A stretch of 64,000 nucleotides of DNA from Rhizophagus irregularis (lineage: Eukaryota; Glomeromycota; Glomeromycetes; Glomerales; Glomeraceae), in the NCBI RefSeq assembly GCF_026210795.1, contig NC_089442.1, positions 3,038,001 to 3,102,000 on the forward strand, given 5' to 3'. This document shows positions 58,088-64,000 of the stretch, one piece after another; positions within the stretch are counted from its first letter, which is position 1, and each line of letters begins with the position of its first letter. The position numbers and the translations under genes were made by a program. The notes under the pieces are model-generated. The model was not told where the DNA came from, made no database searches, and was given only the letters and a program-made list of their open reading frames with translations.

Positions 58088-58330
58088 ACCGTTGGCCACT
58101 GCATATAGTATCCCCCCGAAAATAGTACCCCCATGATTAAGATCCGGGTATTATTCACCACCCATGCTACCTAGTTCTTGAATAATACCTGGGGTATAAT
58201 CTCCACTTTTCATATAATTTATATCCAAATATAGTATCCGGTTCCTCACGAAGTACCCGCGGGTACTATTCAATTTAAAATATCAAGTTCTTGAATAAGA
58301 CCCTGGGTACTATATGCAGTGGCCAACGGT
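58088..58330. mobile_element. MITE with 23-bp perfect TIRs, 243 bp
   Basis: ACCGTTGGCCACTGCATATA (58088 on) has its exact complement at the right end, to 58330. Both sides are flanked by ATT, a possible 3-bp duplication. Internal words such as GGGTACTAT and ATAGTACCC repeat in both orientations. The superfamily is uncertain. Confidence 0.85.
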
Positions 58331-58390
58331 ATTGGGTTGAATTATTGAATGAAAGCGAATCCTCGTACTCATTTGTTATAAACGAGATTA

Positions 58391-58781
58391 CAGTCAAATC
58401 TCGATATATCGAACCCACGGTTTGGGAGTAAAAGTTCGGTATATAGTAGAGTTCGGTAAAGAAAATATTTAGGGAAAGTTCGGTATATCAAGAAAATCAC
58501 GTGATTAATATCCCAATTTCGGACAGAATTAGGCAAAAATTAAGTGAATTAATTTCAGGCGAAATTGGCAAATCATGTGACTAAGTTCGGTATATCAATA
58601 ATTTTTTTTACGTTTTATAATAAGCGATAAATCAATAAAAGTTAGGTATACGATATATAAAGTTATACGATGTTCGGTATATCAAGATGTTTTTAAATAC
58701 TATGAAACTGGTTTTTAAAAAAAAAGTTCGATAAGTCGAGAGTTCGTTACATCGTGGGTTAGTTACATCGAGATCAGACTG
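58391..58781. mobile_element. Tc1/mariner (pogo/Tigger-type) MITE, 391 bp
   Basis: The ends CAGTCAAATCTCGAT and the complement of CAGTCTGATCTCGAT are flanked by TA (58389-58390 and 58782-58783). Subterminal GTTCGGTATATC words repeat at least five times. CAGT-starting ends with TA targets are typical for pogo-like elements. No transposase inside. Confidence 0.88.
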
Positions 58782-58783
58782 TA

Positions 58784-61700
58784 TTACAATAGAAGTCTAT
58801 AATTATCCTTTGATATGATTCAAATAAAGGAATATCTAGATAACAAATAATTTAACAGTTAGTTGTTTTACAACGAACGTTAAATTAACGTGTAAGTCTC
58901 CATAGTAAACGTGTATCATAATAAGTTCATCTTTTTTAGCAATTCTACTTATCTATATCTGTATATCAGCGTGTCTTTTAAAATTACAATGTTTATTCTC
59001 TCTTATTATTATTAAAAAGAAATGATTGTTCCTTTAAAATACGGTTGATTAATATGTTATATAAAAGTATATCCAGCTATGTCGAATGTTATTGTAACGT
59101 CAATTAATCTAAAAAAATATAAACAGTTGTTGAAATGCTTCTAGTTTTATGATTGAGAACAACACGAAATTCTAAGTACGCAATTAAAACGTGAAGTATT
59201 AATTTTTACATAAATAAATCATTGCTGCAATAAAAATTTCTTTCGAATACGGTTATAAAAACCAGCTAGCCATATGACGAGCCATTCATATGTTTGTAAT
59301 TGCACAAGACAAAATAGATCATAGAGATAAAGTTGATTTTTTAATTATTTTTTGAACTTCATCTGTTACAAGATAGTAACCAAAATATTAGGCGGTCCAA
59401 CTAGCAAAAATATCAAAATGTTGATATTGCTTTGCAGTGCGATTTTGTATTGTTTTCTTCAATGTAGTTATTATACAATCTCATTGAAAATTCGATTCAG
59501 TTATATAATATTTAGTCTCTTGTTCCGTATGACATGTAAATATGCCATTGATCAAATCATTTGGTAGTATTTTTCTAGAAGATATTTTCTCTAAAGTATA
59601 TTTTTTTACCGATATATCACAAATTAGTTAAAAGACAATATTCCATAACATATTTTTCGTGAAGTTAATTCAATAATTTCAACATCATTTTTGATAATAA
59701 AATCATAAAGTTTTTTGATTATAAGTAATTTAAATGCTGAAGTTCAAGTTCATCTGATGTTAGTGATAAAATATACCACGATATCACGGATTGTAATTTC
59801 ATTTATCTTTTTAAGCTTTAAATACTTTAGGTGAATAAATAAAATAACTATCCTTTTTTGAATATTTTAAGTAAAGGCAGTTTTAAAAGTTTAGTTTGTG
59901 TTTTTAATATGAAGGAATGAACACGAAATTCTTTATATTTGAATTCATAAAGTGAACAAGAGAGTGAAAATGTACATTTTACATCGTGCCTTTCCTTTGT
60001 TTCATAAAGTTTTTTATAACTATCAACTATTTTCTTGCAAACATGATGAAAAGTAATGGATTTGTTTTTGATTATATATTTATTATTATTATTAAGAATA
60101 TTTATATGCTAACCGGACCCGGAACTTTACATGAAACCCTGACTGGTAAAAGTGTAAAATTTTCCATTTAAGTAGCCGCATGAATAAATTACATTCTTTG
60201 GTGATTTAAAATCTTTTAGATCATAATAATCTTAATCTACTTAGACTAATAATGGATTATGATCACGTGAACGAACATGACCTCCCTAAACGAGTAAATT
60301 GGAGAAACACTTGTTATGTTCTATAGACGCCCATAGGTTAGAATATGCAGATAAAAAACCCGTCCCTCGACTGACCTTCCTCATACAGATGACTACAGCC
60401 GAAGGAAACACTTTTAATTTTACAATTGTAACCGATTAATTTTAGAGTCATACTATTTTTTTTACACACGTAGTTATTAGAAATATCACTCCTATACTAC
60501 ATCATTAACATTTTAAAACAATTTAGAATGTGTGAATCATTCCACTTATTACAGTATTGACAAGTGGCGGCCTGGTGTCGAAAGCAAAATACGGATCTTA
60601 ACTAAACTCTTCTTTTTTAGGTTTGTTTTTTTAGGGTTGATTTAATTTTATCAGTAGCGTAGTTTTACTGCTAAAATAGTATTAGACGATAATAACCACT
60701 CTTTAGAATAAAATAAATAAATAAACTTGTTATGTCCTAACACTGTTCCAACTAACCCATAATAAATACTGAAGCCTTCTTTTTTCATCGAAGAAAGTTG
60801 ACTACTTCAGCCTGAACGAATAATTGTTAATTTGGACAATACATTTGTGTGTTATGAATCAAGAATATATATTTTAATACTTTTTTATTATTTATTACAA
60901 TTATTTTTTTTTATTAAACACTTTCAAAAGGATAACGAAAACTCCGAGTTATCGAAGATACGGCACGTAAATTAGCCTCACAGAATTAAAAATGCCAAGC
61001 AAATTTGTTTTAAAAATAAACGAAGTTGTTAATAGCCACCATTATAATATTTATGCATAATCAGATGGATCCGATAATCATTGTCCATTCAGAATATTGA
61101 CAACATTATACTATATTTAATTTCATATGTAAACTCTAAGCATGTGCAAAAGTAGTTACGATTTGTATGAATTTGGAGAACGAAAATATACTGTAGCATC
61201 AAATGTATATTGTATAATTTATAAAGATTATGTTTTAGGTTTTTACAACAGTGTTAGGGGAGGGATGGAAAGAAGATCAGCACACAATTTACTACTTCAC
61301 GCATCTCTTCAGGACTTGCATGATGATTAGGAAACTGTGATATGATAGATATGAATAGAATGTAAAAAAATTAACATGAAAATCTCGAACATAAATCTTG
61401 GCGAAAATTCAGAACTTAATTTCTTAGCAACGATTTAGTAAAGTTTTATAATTGAATTGATCCGAAATAGATTTCGTAGCTTCCGTAATCCGTAGTTTCT
61501 TGGCAATGAATCATAAAAAATTAAACTATATTAGGGTTAGACAATGCAAAATATGAATCACTTAAACGCGCGATAGAGCGATAAAGCATTTATTATGTGA
61601 TAGTAATACTTTTATATCATTAACTTTTTTTGATATTTAACATTTGACTAAAATTAAATTAAAAATAAAATTTTTTTTATAGAATTTTTTATTTATAGAT

Positions 61701-64000
61701 TGACGTGGGCAAGTATCAATGATCACAATGATCACACCGATTGACATCATACATAGCGAATTAAAAAATAATAAAATGGTATAATCATTTGATGTTTTGG
61801 ATGAACGCTAAGTGTCCATGTATCCTTGTATCCTTCACTACGTTTTGTACATATATTTGCTATGCTTTGTATTAAAAAATCATGACGTTTAATAAAAATA
61901 ATCGATGTAATTATTATAAGTATAAATGAAAATGAATTTAACAAATTTCTTTATTTTTAAAATATTTGATTAAAACATTATTACGTATAAAAGTTTACAA
62001 TATCAAAAACGATTCGGCTTTTTTATTTCGAAAGAATTGGAATTATTATAATGAAACTCCTAAAGCGACATTTAGGGCAAAACTAAATTATTTAGTCTAA
62101 TACCAATTAGACAACTATTTACCAATTCAAAAAAATGTTCACCTCTTTTCTGGTTAAAATTTTTACTATCATTTTAATAATAATTACTTGCTCATAAAAA
62201 TTTGGTAAGTTTAATTGAAAATACAAGAGAACAACTTATCGAAATTAGTATTCGTTATGAATATCTAATTCTAGAATTATCACGCAATGTGAGGTTCGCT
62301 TATCTCTGCTGAAATATTTGTTCCAGGTGTTCACACTTGGGTACTTGACTGAAGCTATTAATTCATATACAAATTTCTTGTTCGAGATGTAAAACATTTC
62401 GACACTTATCAACAGTGCGATTATCATATGCACGTGACCATCTTGTGGGTTTGTAAAATTATCTTGGTGACAAGAAGTTAGGACCCATGTCGAAGTTTAG
62501 AAACAAAGTTCGTCTCTTCAGTGGTAACGCTTTTGAGCTTGTCTATCTTCCAAAGAAGTAAGGTTCGACCTTTTCTTATTCCAAATCAATACTATTGGCC
62601 ATCGTACCATTAATATTGTTTATTGTGGCAACATTAACCATAAAAACATTAAAAAAATAAGTATTTCCTATTTTATTTTGGAGATATTCAAAGTGATGAA
62701 ATATTTTTTTTTGAAAAATTTTCTAAAAAAATTGAGTAGGCTCTCGATCAGTGGCAAAAGTAAAAAAAATTATGCGAAAAAAATAGTTATGGTTTGCATG
62801 AAAAATTTTTACAAGAACAGTTAACCCAAAGGGAGTTTATGCTTTTTGATCATATTAGTTGTATAAACTCAGTTATTGGATAGATGTTAGAATATCACCG
62901 AGCTGCAAGACAGTTCGGATGATATTTTAACAAGCTATTTAATTAACCGTAAAGTTTAATATTAACCTAAATATCAAAAATATCAAGCAAAGATATTTAT
63001 GCAATAGTAATTCATTCTAAAAAATATCACGATTACTATATGTCAAAAACAGGATGATCTATTTGGCCGCATAATAAATTAGTTATTGGATGAATTCGAA
63101 AGGGCTTTTTTTAATTATTTTTTTTTAAAAAAAAATTTCAAAAGCAGTTAATACTGTAAAATTTATTTAAAACAAATATAAAGTTGAACGTTACATAAAT
63201 TTTTATAATAATGGTTGCAGAAAATAGGTATCTGACTAACGGATAATGTTTGAGACCTACTCCCTCTAAAAAAACCTACTCTAGGGTAAAAAGTCATAGA
63301 CTTTTTCCTTTAGGACTATGGTAGCATGGTTAACCAAAATCACAAAACCCAACGTATTTGTCCCAAAATATATATTCATTCTTATTCTAATTCAAAATAT
63401 AAATTAGTATCGTCTGTTTTTCTATGTATATTATTATAATGTTTCTTTTTTTGTCTTTTATTTCTTTAATTTTTCTTGTAATTTTATTCCTTTTTTCTAT
63501 CTTATGTCTCTCTGTTTTTTGACACCCATTCAGCCATATCTTTTTGTCCATATCTCTTCAAATACATAATCCCTAGCACTCTTTTCTTTGTTCGATTGTT
63601 GGTATTTCCTCAATTAATAAATTAACTTTATGTCGTTTATATTTAGCTCTTGAAATTAGTTATGAAAATTAAGTTCGCTAGTACCTCATTCCTTTACGTA
63701 AATCGGTAACGAATTATAATTGTCATTTTTGGGAAAAAAATGTTATTTCGGTGTGTGGGATCATGTTTGTATAATATCCTTATTATCCTATTAGCTTAAA
63801 TCAAAAAGTTTGTAGATTATTACACATCTTATTTAACCATCCTTATAATTTTATTGCCTATACTTCGCTTTTATGACAGGTTCACACTTTACGTAATATT
63901 TTCGTTTCATAGTATCTTCTTAACGTGGATGGTTGTTGGGTAAGTAGTTTTAAATTTCTGAATGACAATATAAAAATCCTTTTTGTAAATGACGTAAACT
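58784..64000. other. AT-rich intergenic region, no gene recognised
   Basis: Only short open frames without motifs (59352-59567, 61142-61330 and others). A small frame at 62488-62562 (MSKFRNKVRLFSGNAFELVY onward to a stop) has a plausible composition but no support. No RNA gene, element end or long repeat was found. Confidence 0.4.

Noticed and set aside
1-64000. tRNA, rRNA or CRISPR loci
   Set aside because: No B-box-like GGTTCRANTCC with a fitting cloverleaf, no rRNA-like conserved stretch and no regular repeat-spacer array was seen by eye. A tRNA scan would be needed to be sure.

Overview
The window is very AT-rich eukaryotic nuclear DNA: short introns with GT..AG ends and CTAAC-like branch sites, long homopolymers, many minisatellites and many small DNA transposons. 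Gene content (a TKL-like kinase with a WIPYNQF lead-in, P-loop ATPases, tandem DUF4097-like membrane proteins, decayed multicopy families) fits a Glomeromycotina fungus of the Rhizophagus type. That assignment is an inference from protein style; no search was run.

Region by region. 1-6464: a truncated P-loop ATPase copy, a 261-bp tandem duplication, a composite inverted-repeat element, then a complete ATPase gene on the minus strand whose 5' part contains three tandemly repeated mini-exons. 8374-13797: nested transposons. A GGACCG-rich hAT-type element holds a foldback element and an apparently intact 4.5-kb hAT element. The hAT carries a two-exon BED-finger transposase plus a second gene (Myb/SANT-like helices and an RS tail, broken by one stop). 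15000-21500: decayed multicopy genes split by two hAT MITEs with perfect 8-bp target duplications. 26839-28086: a three-exon SAM methyltransferase with an N-myristoylation signal. 30096-35409: two tandem six-exon paralogues coding for single-pass membrane proteins with DUF4097-like beta repeats. 36500-42300: MITEs and remnants. 42987-48822: a protein kinase gene whose N-terminal region is split by a 4.5-kb tandem intron array. 49700-64000: further MITEs and pseudogene fragments; the last 5 kb hold nothing recognised.

The main discovery candidate is the kinase array. It has 45 consecutive units, each a complete intron (GTAAGT-like donor, usually a CTAAC branch motif, TAG-type acceptor). Between acceptor and next donor lie exactly three bases every time. 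These triplets vary, are about half G+C in surroundings that are almost all A+T, and read without a stop in the phase set by exon 1. A single-base exon after the 45th triplet then gives exactly the frame of the kinase domain. The minus-strand ATPase gene shows a smaller case of the same pattern (18-, 18- and 15-base phase-1 exons in a tandem repeat). Together they suggest that duplication of intron plus tiny symmetric exon is a recurrent way of building coding sequence in this genome.

All exon models were built by eye from frame and splice signals; no transcript evidence was available.
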